A stretch of DNA of 42,185 nt from an uncultured Parvularculaceae bacterium (GCA_913055785.1 CAJXLJ010000025.1:1-42185); one strand, 5' to 3'; numbered from the stretch's first letter, positions 7,780 to 15,995 are shown. Numbers and translations: made by a program. Notes: generated by a model from the sequence alone, not told the origin.

Positions 7780-8714
7780 GCACGCAACCGTTTTACCGAG
7801 CTGGCGGTTTCTATACCCGCAGCTTGCTCGATATCATGAGCCCATGCAACGGCTGTTCGCGCGGACCGGCCGGAAACGACCGGCGTTTCCCCGCCCCGGA
7901 CCGCCTCTATGAAGAGTTCGGCCCCGTGGGCGAGCGGATCGCGCACCGCCAATGGCGCAGCCCCGGGGGCGAAGACGTCATCGAGCCTGGCCGCGGTCGA
8001 GTTCTTCAGGCGCCGGCGGATGAAGTCGAATTCGATGACCCCGTCGTCATAGATGAGCGTCATGCGCCGCTCGGATTCTTTCGCCCGCCGGCCGGCGTTG
8101 AAGACGGCCAGCGTGCCGTTTTCCAAAAACAGCTCCGCGGCGATTTCATCCTTGCCGCCGTCAGCACGAATGTTCGCCGCATCCGATTTCGTCAGTTGGC
8201 GGACGATATCGAGATCATGAACCATCAGATCGAAAGCGACCGAAACATCATCGCACCGCCCGGAGAACGGCACGCGGCGAACGCATTCGGCCCGAAGCGG
8301 CGACCGGTCGCGCGACAGGAGGCCGACCGCCTCGCATACATAACGCTCCTGATGACCGACCTGCAGCACGCATTTTTTTTCATCGGCGAGCGCGATCAGC
8401 GCATCGGCGGAAGCGAGCGTCAGCGCGAGCGGCTTTTCAACGAACACATGCCGGCCAGCCTTGAGCGCGGCTTCGGCGATCTGAAAATGCGCGCTCGCCG
8501 GCGCAGCGATGACCACCGCGTCGACCTTGTCCAAAAACCTGCGAAAATCGGAAATCGCTTCAGCGCCGTGCTTCGCGGCCAGGGCGACCGCGTTCTCGCC
8601 GTCCAGATCAAAGACAGCGGTCAGCGCCGCATCATCGCGCGCTGCATATTTCGCTGCATGGTAGGAACCGAACACGCCGGCGCCCACCACGCCGATTTTT
8701 ATTACTGTCGACAC
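7776..8714 (-). CDS. Gfo/Idh/MocA family oxidoreductase (GnnA-like)
   Basis: A 312-residue NAD(P)-dependent oxidoreductase. The Rossmann loop GAGVFGSYHA begins at residue 11, EKPLAL (93-98) is the family cofactor/substrate motif, and DLMVHDLDI (162-170) carries the conserved Asp/His pair expected at the active site. The start is taken as GTG 8714, which gives the normal IKIGVVGAG N-terminus and has GGAG seven to eight bases upstream; the frame is open further upstream but without family similarity. Coupled by ATGA to the DegT aminotransferase gene downstream. UDP-GlcNAc 3-dehydrogenase (GnnA) or WlbA/WbpB-type dehydrogenase are the candidate activities; the specific substrate is inference from the pairing. 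Confidence 0.85.
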   Translation of the reverse strand: MSTVIKIGVVGAGVFGSYHAAKYAARDDAALTAVFDLDGENAVALAAKHGAEAISDFRRFLDKVDAVVIAAPASAHFQIAEAALKAGRHVFVEKPLALTLASADALIALADEKKCVLQVGHQERYVCEAVGLLSRDRSPLRAECVRRVPFSGRCDDVSVAFDLMVHDLDIVRQLTKSDAANIRADGGKDEIAAELFLENGTLAVFNAGRRAKESERRMTLIYDDGVIEFDFIRRRLKNSTAARLDDVFAPGAAPLAVRDPLAHGAELFIEAVRGGETPVVSGRSARTAVAWAHDIEQAAGIETASSVKRLRA

Positions 8715-8828
8715 GCGCAACTCCGCCGATCGCACCACGGCGCGGCTCAGCTTTCCCGTCCTTGCCCCGCACCATACTCTCGTCCGCCCGCTGTGGGAAA
8801 TGCTCTGATTTCCCTGGAGGGTCAAACA

Positions 8829-8903
8829 ATGTTTCCCGCTATTGCAAACGCAAGCCCCCTCAAAACCCGTCGCAAAAAGTTCAAATTGAACGTACTTCCT
8901 TGA
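8829..8903 (+). CDS. Possible 24-residue basic small protein
   Basis: A short open frame with a convincing translation signal: GGAGGG lies seven bases before ATG 8829 (CTGGAGGGTCAAACAATG). The product would be small and basic, with an RRKKFK cluster in its second half. It lies on the plus strand in the 166-base gap between the oxidoreductase start (GTG 8714, minus) and the DAHP synthase stop, and its last 23 bases run antisense into the 3' end of the DAHP synthase gene. I do not recognise it. The evidence is only the ribosome-binding site and the location; it could be chance. Confidence 0.35.
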   Translation: MFPAIANASPLKTRRKKFKLNVLP

Positions 8904-10251
8904 AACGGTCAGCCAGAATAAACGCAAGCTCAAGCGCCTGGCTGGCGTTCAGGCGCGGATCGCAATGGGTGTGATAGCGCGAACTCAAATCCGCTTCGGA
9001 AATTTCCTGTACGCCGCCAAGGCATTCGGTGACGTTCTGACCAGTCATCTCGAAATGCACGCCGCCGGGATTGGCCCCCTCGGCGCGACAAACGTCAAAA
9101 AAGGTCCGCACTTCCGAAAGAATGGCATCGAAGCGGCGGGTCTTGAAACCGCCTTCGGTCTTGATCGTATTGCCGTGCATCGGATCGCAGGACCACACGA
9201 CCTGACGGTCGGCTTGCTGAACCTTGCGGATCAACGGCGGCAGTCCGGCGGCGGCCTTGTCGGCGCCGAACCGCGCAATGAGAACGATCCGCCCGGCGTC
9301 ATTGCCGGGATCGAGGATCTCGAGAAGCTTTATCAGTTCGTCTGGATCGAGAGACGGGCCGCATTTCAGGCCAATCGGATTCTCAACGCCGCGACAGAAC
9401 TCCACATGAGCGCCGTCGGGCTGGCGCGTGCGGTCGCCGATCCAGACCATGTGGGCCGAGGTGTCGTACCAGCGCCCGGTCGTTGAATCGACGCGGGTCA
9501 TCGCGGTCTCATAACCGAGCAGCAGCGCCTCGTGACTGGTGTAGAAATCAACCTCGCGGATCGCGCGCACTTCCGACCCGTCAACGCCGCAGGCTTCCAT
9601 GAAATCCATCGCTTCGGAAATCTTGTCGGCGAGCGTGCGGTAACGGTCTTCCTGCGGGTTGTCGTGCACGAATTCGAGATTCCAGCGATGGACATTGCGC
9701 AGATCCGCATAGCCGCCGCTGGCGAAAGCGCGGATGAGATTTAGCGTCGCCGCGGCCTGGCCATAGGCCTTGAGGAGGCGCTGGGGATCGGGCGTCCTCA
9801 GCCCCGGTTCGAACTCAGAGGCGTTGATGTTATCGCCGCGATAGCTCGGCAGCGTGACCCCGTCACGGGTTTCGGTGGGCGCGCTGCGGGGTTTGGCGAA
9901 CTGGCCGGCGATGCGGCCGACTTTGACCACCGGCATCGCCGCGCCGAAAGTCAGCGCCACCGCCATCTGCAGGAGCACGCGAAAGGTGTCGCGAATATTG
10001 TTCGGATGGAATTCCTTAAAACTTTCCGCGCAGTCCCCGCCCTGCAGCAGGAACGCCTCGCCCCGTGACGCCTGCGCCAGCGACTCGCGCAACCGGCGCA
10101 CCTCCCCGGCGAAAACCAGCGGCGGATAGGTGGCGAGTTCGGTCTCCGCCGAGGCCAGCGCCGCCGGGTCGGGATAGTCCTCGGGAATATGCCGGGCGGG
10201 CCGCGCGCGCCAGCTGTCCGGTTTCCAGTCTATGTCAGCGTCTTTCGCCAT
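8881..10251 (-). CDS. 3-deoxy-7-phosphoheptulonate synthase, class II
   Basis: A 456-residue plant-type (class II) DAHP synthase that condenses phosphoenolpyruvate with erythrose 4-phosphate, the first step of the shikimate pathway. Metal ligands expected for the class are present: Cys74 in [11 protein letters not shown], His359 in CDPMHGNT, Glu401 in [12 protein letters not shown] and Asp431 in [10 protein letters not shown]. The substrate motif [12 protein letters not shown] is intact near residue 112. It begins at ATG 10251 and is transcribed away from the small exported protein gene. The oxidoreductase/aminotransferase pair follows on the same strand after a 166-base gap. It is probably the housekeeping enzyme, since class II is the usual type in many alphaproteobacteria. 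Confidence 0.96.
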   Translation of the reverse strand: MAKDADIDWKPDSWRARPARHIPEDYPDPAALASAETELATYPPLVFAGEVRRLRESLAQASRGEAFLLQGGDCAESFKEFHPNNIRDTFRVLLQMAVALTFGAAMPVVKVGRIAGQFAKPRSAPTETRDGVTLPSYRGDNINASEFEPGLRTPDPQRLLKAYGQAAATLNLIRAFASGGYADLRNVHRWNLEFVHDNPQEDRYRTLADKISEAMDFMEACGVDGSEVRAIREVDFYTSHEALLLGYETAMTRVDSTTGRWYDTSAHMVWIGDRTRQPDGAHVEFCRGVENPIGLKCGPSLDPDELIKLLEILDPGNDAGRIVLIARFGADKAAAGLPPLIRKVQQADRQVVWSCDPMHGNTIKTEGGFKTRRFDAILSEVRTFFDVCRAEGANPGGVHFEMTGQNVTECLGGVQEISEADLSSRYHTHCDPRLNASQALELAFILADRFKEVRSI

Positions 10252-10330
10252 GGTCTCAAACCTTTAACCCGTGGCCTTCGGCGCTGCAATAAAGGAAGCG
10301 GCCGCCTGTGAGGATCAAAAGAAGCGAGCC

Positions 10331-10359
10331 AAAGAAAATGCGCCCGGCAAGCCGGGCGC
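10331..10359 (-). terminator. Rho-independent terminator of the small exported protein gene
   Basis: Read on the minus strand, GCGCCCGGC (10351-10359 complement) pairs with GCCGGGCGC (10340-10348 complement) around a two- to four-base loop and is followed by ATTTTCTTT. This is a classic intrinsic terminator about 50 bases past the stop of the gene at 10411-10701. Confidence 0.8.
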
Positions 10360-10410
10360 AACAGTTATCAGGGAGCTGGGTCTTGGTTCAGGGAGGCTCC
10401 CCGAGGGAAT

Positions 10411-10701
10411 TCAGGCGGTAAGCGCGACCTCGGTCACTTCGCCCCGGCGCAGCTTGCAGGTCGCGGAAACGACGTCGCCGCCTTCATTAGGGATCATCTC
10501 GACGGTCAGGGTCTTGGCGCTGCCGCCTTTGATATTGATGAACTTCACACGGTACTCGACATCCGCCGACGCGAGGCCCTCAGCCTTGGCGGCGGCGGCG
10601 CAAAGATTGAGCTGCTCTTCAAGGTCAGCGGCGGAAGCGGGCGCTGCGGCCAGAAGAAGGGCGGCTGCGCCGGCGAAGGCGGAAAATACGGTTTTCGTCA
10701 T
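10411..10701 (-). CDS. Small exported protein of unknown function
   Basis: A 96-residue protein with a clear Sec signal peptide: MTKTVF start, hydrophobic Ala/Leu-rich core and an APASA-A cleavage site near residue 24. The mature part of about 72 residues holds two cysteines (NLCAAAA and ATCKLRRG) that could form a disulfide, and reads like a small beta-rich periplasmic domain. I do not recognise a family. ATG 10701 is chosen over an upstream start at 10764 because it opens the signal peptide and has GGAG about seven bases upstream. It has its own terminator and is divergent from an HxlR-type regulator across an unusually AT-rich spacer, so regulation by that protein is possible. Confidence 0.75.
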   Translation of the reverse strand: MTKTVFSAFAGAAALLLAAAPASAADLEEQLNLCAAAAKAEGLASADVEYRVKFINIKGGSAKTLTVEMIPNEGGDVVSATCKLRRGEVTEVALTA

Positions 10702-10906
10702 TGGGAATGCTCCATTTTCGTCCCGCGCCCGGCGTAGCGCGAAAAATATCGCCGTTGACTGCACTTTATCGTTTACTATATCTTTTTAAAGTGTCAATAC
10801 ATTTTTCACATAGCCTATGATTTTTTTATAGGTACGACAGTTTGATGACGGCCATAGTACAAGGGCCACAGGGAGCGAAACGGCGAAAACGCCGAAACGG
10901 CAATAA
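10702..10906. promoter_or_regulatory. AT-rich divergent promoter region with inverted repeats
   Basis: This 205-base spacer separates two divergent genes and is far more AT-rich than the surrounding coding DNA, especially 10762-10835. CACTTTA (10762-10768) is an exact inverse of TAAAGTG (10787-10793), and CCTAT (10814-10818) of ATAGG (10828-10832). TTGACT (10755-10760) followed 16 bases later by TATATC (10777-10782) is a possible plus-strand promoter overlapping the first repeat. These could be the promoter and operator for the HxlR regulator, but the assignment is by position only. A GGCG-AAAA-CGCC hairpin sits at 10882-10893, just before the regulator's start. Confidence 0.45.
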
Positions 10907-11614
10907 ATGGCAAGGACATACAATCAGGACTGCGTTCTGGCTCATGCGCTCGACATTCTCGGCGAGCGCTGGACCCTGTTGATCCTGCGCAACCTCTTTC
11001 TCGGCCCCCAGCGCTTTGGCGACCTGCAGGCGGACCTCCCCGGGATCGGCGCCAATCTGCTCAGCAAACGCCTCAAGGAACTCGAAGAGGCGGGGCTGGT
11101 GACCAACGCCAGTTCATCAAGCGAAGCCCGCGGCCGTTACAAACTCACTGACACCGGCGAAGCGCTGCGTCCGACAATCCGGACGCTGATGAAATGGTCG
11201 ATCATGTATTTTTTCGAGCGCCCGGAATCATCGCCGGCGCGCGAGTGCATCTATACCGATAACCTGCAGCCCGACTCCGTGGCGCTGGCGATCGAGATTT
11301 TCGCCGCCTATTGCCCCGAGCCGAACGCGAATTACGTTGCGCGCGTTATCATCGATGATTTTCCCTACACCATCTACAATATGAACGGGGAGCTGGTTTG
11401 CCGGCGCGGCGCAGATGCGCCCGCCGTCGCGACGCTGGAATCAGATGTGGCGACGATCATGCAGGCGTTCAGAATGGAGCTGACCCTTGAAGAGGCAAAG
11501 GAACGGATGCAATTGAACGGCGATGCGCAGGCGCTGGGACACCTTCTGACATGCATCGTCCATTCAGAACATCACAAGAATGAAGCCGCGCCCGCCATGG
11601 CTGCGTCTTTCTAG
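10907..11614 (+). CDS. HxlR/MarR-type winged-helix regulator with SCP2-like C-terminal domain
   Basis: A 235-residue regulator. Residues 1-100 are an HxlR-type winged helix: CVLAHALDILGERWTLLILRNLFLGPQRFGDLQ, then GIGANLLSKRLKELEEAGLV as recognition helix, and RYKLTDTGEALRP for the wing. The Cys at residue 9 is where HxlR/YodB-type redox or quinone sensors carry their reactive cysteine. The C-terminal 110 residues look like a small sterol-carrier (SCP2)-type ligand domain, ending FRMELTLEEAKERMQLNGDAQALGHLL. HxlR proteins usually have only about 110-130 residues, so this is the extended subclass. It is divergent from the small exported protein. No good Shine-Dalgarno is visible. Confidence 0.88.
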   Translation: MARTYNQDCVLAHALDILGERWTLLILRNLFLGPQRFGDLQADLPGIGANLLSKRLKELEEAGLVTNASSSSEARGRYKLTDTGEALRPTIRTLMKWSIMYFFERPESSPARECIYTDNLQPDSVALAIEIFAAYCPEPNANYVARVIIDDFPYTIYNMNGELVCRRGADAPAVATLESDVATIMQAFRMELTLEEAKERMQLNGDAQALGHLLTCIVHSEHHKNEAAPAMAASF

Positions 11615-11644
11615 AACCGCGCCCTTCTGGGACCGCCTTATCCG

Positions 11645-12373
11645 TCAATAATGATAGTCGCCGCCGGTCAGGCGTTTCGCCGCCGCGATAACCGCGCTTT
11701 TGAGGTAACGGATCGGCGATTGGCGATGCGACGTAAACGTGAAATGGCGTTCCGGCGTCAGCCAGCTGGAATCGGCGAGCTGGCCGCGGATCTCCTCCAA
11801 AGCCTGCGTGCAATAAGGCAGACCCAGATTGCGGCTGAGACGGATGATCGCGTCGACATAACCTTCTACCGGCCAGTTCGGACTTTTTTCGATTGCGGCG
11901 CCGTAATCGCAGCCATGATCGACATCATTACATACTTCAAAGTTCAGAATTTCCCGCTCTCGGGCGCTGAACGCGTTCACATCCGCATGGGACTTTTCGA
12001 TGATGAGTTGCGCGGAGTACGGATAATCAGTGATGTCGCTGATCAGCGCTTCGACCTCAAGACCGACACGGTCTTTCAACCAGCGTGTATGATCGGCGCG
12101 CTTGCCCCGGGCGCCGGACGGAAACCGCCCGGAGGTGTATGCCGCGTGATTAAGCGCCGCACGCACAAGGGTAAGGGAAAAACCTTCATGAAGCGCCGCG
12201 CTCGCCGACCCGATGACATGGCATACGAAAGGCCGGCCGCTATAGCGCATCTGATGGCCGAAGAGACGCAGCGCCGTCTCATAATCCCGCCTCAGAACGA
12301 GGATGTCTTCCTTGCCGTAGCCGGCGTCGCGCGCCTGGCGAAGCAACTGGAGGTGGGTCTGGGCGAGCGACAT
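11645..12373 (-). CDS. HD-domain-like protein (DUF6817/SpoT-HD-like)
   Basis: A 242-residue soluble protein. Residues about 35-85 read FGHQMRYSGRPFVCHVIGSASAALHEGFSLTLVRAALNHAAYTSGRF, which resembles the start of RelA/SpoT-type HD hydrolase domains and of the DUF6817 family in the spacing of its histidines (…CHVIG…LNHAAY). A canonical HD doublet in the second motif is replaced by NHAAY, so metal-dependent hydrolysis is uncertain. The rest is helical without obvious motifs. AGAGG lies five bases before ATG 12373. It follows scoB by 40 bases on the same strand and may be co-transcribed. The family identification is by eye and modest. Confidence 0.6.
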   Translation of the reverse strand: MSLAQTHLQLLRQARDAGYGKEDILVLRRDYETALRLFGHQMRYSGRPFVCHVIGSASAALHEGFSLTLVRAALNHAAYTSGRFPSGARGKRADHTRWLKDRVGLEVEALISDITDYPYSAQLIIEKSHADVNAFSAREREILNFEVCNDVDHGCDYGAAIEKSPNWPVEGYVDAIIRLSRNLGLPYCTQALEEIRGQLADSSWLTPERHFTFTSHRQSPIRYLKSAVIAAAKRLTGGDYHY

Positions 12374-12413
12374 CGCAGCCTCTGGCTATTAGAGCCTAAA
12401 GGCCAAGCAATTA

Positions 12414-13064
12414 TCATACCGCGACTTCGAAATCAGCCTCGGTCGACGCCTTGACCTCGTCGACAGTCACGTCCGGGGCGAGCTCGATCAGTTTCATGCC
12501 GCTCTCGTCAATCGTGAAGACGCCGAGATTGGTGATCACCATATCGACGACGCGCTGGCCGGTCAGCGGCAGCGAGCATTCATGGAGCAGTTTCGGGTCG
12601 CCGTTTTTCGACGTGTGATCCATAACGACGACGACGCGCTTGACGCCGGCGACGAGATCCATGGCGCCGCCCATGCCCTTGACCATCTTGCCCGGGATCA
12701 TCCAGTTGGCGAGGTCGCCCTTCTCGGAGACTTCCATGGCGCCGAGCACCGACAGGTCGATATGGCCGCCGCGGATCATCGCGAACGAGTCGGCGGACGA
12801 AAAATAGGAGGTCCGCCGCAATTCGGTGATCGTCTGTTTGCCGGCGTTGATCAGATCGGGGTCGACTTCGTCATCGTAAGGGAAAGGCCCCATGCCGAGC
12901 ATGCCGTTTTCAGACTGCAGGGTCACGTCGATGCCTTCGGCGATATGGTTCGCCACCAGCGTCGGAATGCCGATGCCGAGATTGACGTAGAAACCGTCTT
13001 CAAGTTCCTGCGCGGCGCGCGCCGCCATGTCATTACGATCCCATCCTTTAGCGACGTTGGGCAT
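12414..13064 (-). CDS. scoB: 3-oxoacid CoA-transferase subunit B
   Basis: A 216-residue beta subunit of a class I CoA-transferase. The catalytic glutamate, which forms the glutamyl-CoA thioester, is Glu52 in [24 protein letters not shown] near residue 30 and [24 protein letters not shown] are standard for the succinyl-CoA:3-ketoacid (acetoacetate) transferase group. With subunit A it moves CoA between succinyl-CoA and acetoacetate, feeding ketone bodies or polyhydroxybutyrate breakdown products into central metabolism. Its ATG overlaps the TAA stop of scoA by one base (TAATG on the coding strand), which favours balanced synthesis of the two subunits. Exact acyl specificity is not readable. 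Confidence 0.92.
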   Translation of the reverse strand: MPNVAKGWDRNDMAARAAQELEDGFYVNLGIGIPTLVANHIAEGIDVTLQSENGMLGMGPFPYDDEVDPDLINAGKQTITELRRTSYFSSADSFAMIRGGHIDLSVLGAMEVSEKGDLANWMIPGKMVKGMGGAMDLVAGVKRVVVVMDHTSKNGDPKLLHECSLPLTGQRVVDMVITNLGVFTIDESGMKLIELAPDVTVDEVKASTEADFEVAV

Positions 13065-13768
13065 TATGCGTTCTCCCTTTCGCGAATGGTTCGCTGTTCG
13101 ATACGTTTTTCATGTTCGCCCTTGATCAGGCGCTGCACGAAAATGCCGGGCGTGTGAATGCAGTCGGGGTCGAGCGAACCGAGCGGTACGATCTCCTCGA
13201 CTTCGGCGATCGTCACCTTGCCGGCCGTCGCCATCATCGGATTGAAGTTGCGCGCGGTCTTGCGGAAAACAAGATTGCCCTGCTCATCCGCTTTCCAGGC
13301 TTTGACGATAGATATGTCGGCCGTCAGCCCGGTCTCCATGATGTAGGTCTCGCCGTTGAACTCTTTGTGTTCCTTGCCTTCGGCGATCACGGTGCCGACG
13401 CCGGTCTTGGTGTAGAAACCGGGAATGCCGGCGCCGCCGGCGCGGATGCGCTCGGCGAGCGTGCCTTGCGGATTGAATTCGAGCTCAAGCTCGCCGGAAA
13501 GGAACTGGCGTTCGAATTCCTTGTTCTCGCCCACATAGGAGGAAATCATTTTCTTGATCTGCCTTGTGTGCAGCAGAAGGCCGAGACCGAAATCGTCGAC
13601 GCCGGCGTTGTTGGAAATGAAGGTAAGGTCCTTCACGCCGGAATCCCTGAGCGCGGCGATGAGATTTTCCGGGATGCCGCAAAGGCCGAAGCCGCCAGAC
13701 ATCACAGTCATGCCGTCGAACAAAAGCCCGTCGAGAGCGGTTTTGGCGTCGGGGTAAATCTTCTTCAT
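13064..13768 (-). CDS. scoA: 3-oxoacid CoA-transferase subunit A
   Basis: A 234-residue alpha subunit of the class I CoA-transferase. Family landmarks are [15 protein letters not shown] near residue 22, [31 protein letters not shown], and [21 protein letters not shown] near the end. ATG 13768 is chosen because a perfect AGGAGG sits nine bases upstream; the frame is open further but without similarity. It is the first gene of a minus-strand unit scoA-scoB-HD protein and is divergent from the GFA-domain gene across about 170 bases that must hold both promoters. No repeat or operator stands out there. Confidence 0.93.
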   Translation of the reverse strand: MKKIYPDAKTALDGLLFDGMTVMSGGFGLCGIPENLIAALRDSGVKDLTFISNNAGVDDFGLGLLLHTRQIKKMISSYVGENKEFERQFLSGELELEFNPQGTLAERIRAGGAGIPGFYTKTGVGTVIAEGKEHKEFNGETYIMETGLTADISIVKAWKADEQGNLVFRKTARNFNPMMATAGKVTIAEVEEIVPLGSLDPDCIHTPGIFVQRLIKGEHEKRIEQRTIRERENA

Positions 13769-13939
13769 GGAAGAGCCTCCTGAATTCGGCACCTCGCTTA
13801 GCGTAAAAGACCGCCGGACCACAAGCTTGCTTCGGGCTCGCCTGGTGAAACGAATTTCCCCTGCGGCTTGCCGCCCCTTTACGGTCTGCCTACTGTTGGC
13901 GCGAGGATGAGCGATATTGAACCTCATGAGCGAGCGAAA

Positions 13940-14344
13940 ATGATCAAAGGCGGATGCTTATGCGGCGCAGTCCGTTATTGCGCAGACGGCGAGCCGGTCT
14001 TTCAGGCGTTCTGTCACTGCCGCGACTGCCAGCGCGCATCCGGGGGCGGGCATCTGCCGGTGGCCGGCGCGATGCGGGAGACCTTCTCCACGACAGGCGA
14101 GACGCGAACGTTTCAGACGAAGAGCGCCAAAGGCCATGACGCGACCCGGCATTTCTGTCCCGCCTGCGGCAGTCTGCTGTTCGGCGAGAGCAGCGGCGCG
14201 CCCGGACTGGTCATGATCTATATGGGGACCGCTGACGAACCATCGGCGTTCCGGCCGCAAATGCGGATCTTCACTCGAGACAGGCCGGGTTGGGACGCGG
14301 CGGAGCCGAACATTCCGGCTTTTGAGACCTTCCCTCCGGACTAG
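13940..14344 (+). CDS. GFA/CENP-V family zinc-binding protein
   Basis: A 134-residue protein of the glutathione-dependent formaldehyde-activating-like (GFA) family. The zinc ligands are all visible: [22 protein letters not shown], and [11 protein letters not shown], together six to seven cysteines binding two zinc ions. Most family members are of unknown function; formaldehyde-glutathione activity holds only for the founding enzyme. I choose ATG 13940 because the family opens [13 protein letters not shown]; an in-frame ATG at 13907 would add 11 residues. It runs divergently from scoA. Confidence 0.87.
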   Translation: MIKGGCLCGAVRYCADGEPVFQAFCHCRDCQRASGGGHLPVAGAMRETFSTTGETRTFQTKSAKGHDATRHFCPACGSLLFGESSGAPGLVMIYMGTADEPSAFRPQMRIFTRDRPGWDAAEPNIPAFETFPPD

Positions 14345-14410
14345 ACTAGAGAAGGATATTTCATCGCAAATCCCCGGCGCGACACGCCGGCGGAGCCTCA
14401 CAACTGAAAA

Positions 14411-14427
14411 AACCGCTGCACGCGGTT
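14411..14427 (-). terminator. Hairpin with T-tract on the minus strand
   Basis: AACCGC (14411-14416) and GCGGTT (14422-14427) form a six-base stem with a five-base loop. The A-run 14407-14412 gives a T-run on the minus strand, so it has the form of an intrinsic terminator for leftward transcription, although no minus-strand gene lies to its right. It may act weakly after the GFA gene, or stop antisense transcription from the serine hydrolase gene. A second stem, CCGGCG/CGCCGG, sits at about 14377-14393. Confidence 0.35.
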
Positions 14428-14453
14428 CGAAATTGCCTATAGGGTCCGCGCTC

Positions 14454-15851
14454 ATGAAAACCAATCCGCTCCAACTCGCCCTGATGAGCCTCGGCGCCGC
14501 AGCCGTCATCGCTATCGCCTATGTCGGCGTGAAGGCCGACCGCCTCATCCGCATCGGCGCCGGATACAAGGCGAAGATCGCGTGTTCTGAAATCTTTCTC
14601 GCCGGGCGCGACGCCGACCTCGTCATAAGGACCGAGTTCGAAGGAATCGACCCGATGATGGCGCAGATCAAAGTTACGATCGACGACGCCGACCGGACCG
14701 CGACGGCGGCGGGGCCGCTGGGCCTCGGCCGCGCGCGCGCAGTCTATCGCGACGGTTACGGCTGCACGCTCGCCAATGCCGGCCGCATCGCGCCCCTTCC
14801 CGAAGCGCCGGCGCCCGCAGAAGCCGACCCTTGGCCGGAAGCGCCGCCGGTTTCGGGTCAGGCGCTTTCTTATGTCGACTACGCCGCGCTCGATCATGCG
14901 CTCGCCAAGGCCTTTGAAGAAAACACGCTGAGCCACCGCGCGCTGCTTGTAGTCGTCGACGGCAAGATCGTGGCTGAGCGCTATGCGGAAGGCTTTTCGA
15001 AAGCAACGCCGTTTCTTTCCTGGTCAATGGCGAAAAGCGTAACGGCGACGGCGGTCGGCGCCGCAGCGATGCGCGGGTTACTCGACGTCAGCGATCCGGC
15101 GCCGGTTCCCGAATGGGCGAACGCCGACCCGCGGGGGAAAATCACCTGGAACGATCTTCTGCACATGCAGAGCGGCCTTAAATTCGGCGAGGACTATGAC
15201 GTCACCCGATCGGATGTGAACCGCATGCTGTTCGAAATGGCGGATGCGGGCGCGCTCGCCGCCAGCCGCCCGGCGATTCACGCGCCGGGAGAGCACTGGT
15301 ATTATTCAAGCGGCACGACCAATCTTGTCTCGAAGACGCTGCGGCAGGTGCTGGAAGCGAACGGCGTCGACTATCACGGTTTTTTCCGTGAAGCGATTTT
15401 CGATCCGATCGGCGCCGGGAGCGTGGTCGTGGAACCCGACGCCGCCGGCGCCTATATCGGCTCGTCCTTCATCTATGCGACGGCGCGCGACTGGGCGCGG
15501 CTCGGCCAGCTTTACCTGAACGACGGCGTCTGGAACGGCGAACGGCTTTTACCGGAAGGCTGGGCGGACTATGTGGCGACGCCTTCCGGCGCATCGGACG
15601 GCGAATATGGCGCGCATTTCTGGCTCAACAATGACGGCGCGAACGGGCGCGCCCGCGACATCCCCGGCCTGCCGGAGGAAGTCTATTATTTCGCCGGGCA
15701 TGAAGGCCAGTATGTGGTCATCGTCCCCGACAAGCGGATGGTGATCGTGCGCACCGGCATGACTCGCGGGCAATACGCGATGCCGGTTGTCGCGCCGGTG
15801 ATCAAAGAACTTTACGACGCCGTCGGATACGCGCCTGACGAAGCGGAATAA
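14454..15851 (+). CDS. Serine hydrolase, beta-lactamase class C/esterase family
   Basis: A 465-residue protein with an N-terminal hydrophobic segment (about residues 8-25) that should anchor or export it. A 110-residue N-terminal extension precedes the beta-lactamase-like fold. The catalytic SxxK motif is Ser191-Met-Ala-Lys194 in FLSWSMAKSVTATAVG; the second motif is YSSG with Tyr284, and the third position is filled by HEGQ instead of KTG, as in esterase-type and 6-aminohexanoate-dimer-hydrolase-like (NylB-like) members. Hydrolysis of small esters or amides is more likely than antibiotic resistance. ATG 14454 is used because it precedes the signal-like helix directly. The palindromic repeat copy B follows the stop. 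Confidence 0.87.
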   Translation: MKTNPLQLALMSLGAAAVIAIAYVGVKADRLIRIGAGYKAKIACSEIFLAGRDADLVIRTEFEGIDPMMAQIKVTIDDADRTATAAGPLGLGRARAVYRDGYGCTLANAGRIAPLPEAPAPAEADPWPEAPPVSGQALSYVDYAALDHALAKAFEENTLSHRALLVVVDGKIVAERYAEGFSKATPFLSWSMAKSVTATAVGAAAMRGLLDVSDPAPVPEWANADPRGKITWNDLLHMQSGLKFGEDYDVTRSDVNRMLFEMADAGALAASRPAIHAPGEHWYYSSGTTNLVSKTLRQVLEANGVDYHGFFREAIFDPIGAGSVVVEPDAAGAYIGSSFIYATARDWARLGQLYLNDGVWNGERLLPEGWADYVATPSGASDGEYGAHFWLNNDGANGRARDIPGLPEEVYYFAGHEGQYVVIVPDKRMVIVRTGMTRGQYAMPVVAPVIKELYDAVGYAPDEAE

Positions 15852-15889
15852 GAAGCGGAATAAATTGACAGGCCGTCATTGCGGCTGAT

Positions 15890-15975
15890 CCTTCGAGACG
15901 CGACAATCCCTTCATCCTGAGGCGGCCGCAGGACGGTCACGAAGGACGAAGGGATTGTCGCTCCTCAGGATGAAG
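15890..15975. repeat. Composite intergenic palindrome, copy B
   Basis: It has the same plan as 4146-4240. CCTTCGAGAC (15890-15899) pairs with GTCACGAAGG (15936-15945) at nine of ten positions. GCGACAATCCCTTC (15900-15913) pairs perfectly with 15948-15961. CTTCATCCTGAGG (15910-15922) pairs perfectly with 15963-15975. The conserved blocks match copy A, whereas the variable arm after CCTTCGwGAC differs completely in sequence but is still mirrored on the right side. It lies in the 144-base gap between the serine hydrolase and metallopeptidase genes. Confidence 0.87.
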
Positions 15976-15995
15976 TTGTTATTTGAGATGATTGC

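Noticed and set aside
6892-8903. Long plus-strand open frames antisense to the aminotransferase and oxidoreductase genes (315 and 359 codons)
   Set aside because: They mirror genes with clear motifs on the minus strand, show low-complexity Arg/Ala-rich translation, and lack ribosome-binding sites. They are typical of high-GC antisense frames. Only the last 24 codons, which have their own ATG and Shine-Dalgarno, are kept as a tentative small protein.
14454-15851. Beta-lactamase resistance gene
   Set aside because: The fold has SxxK, but the third motif is HEGQ instead of KTG, and a long N-terminal extension is present; an esterase or amidase is more likely.
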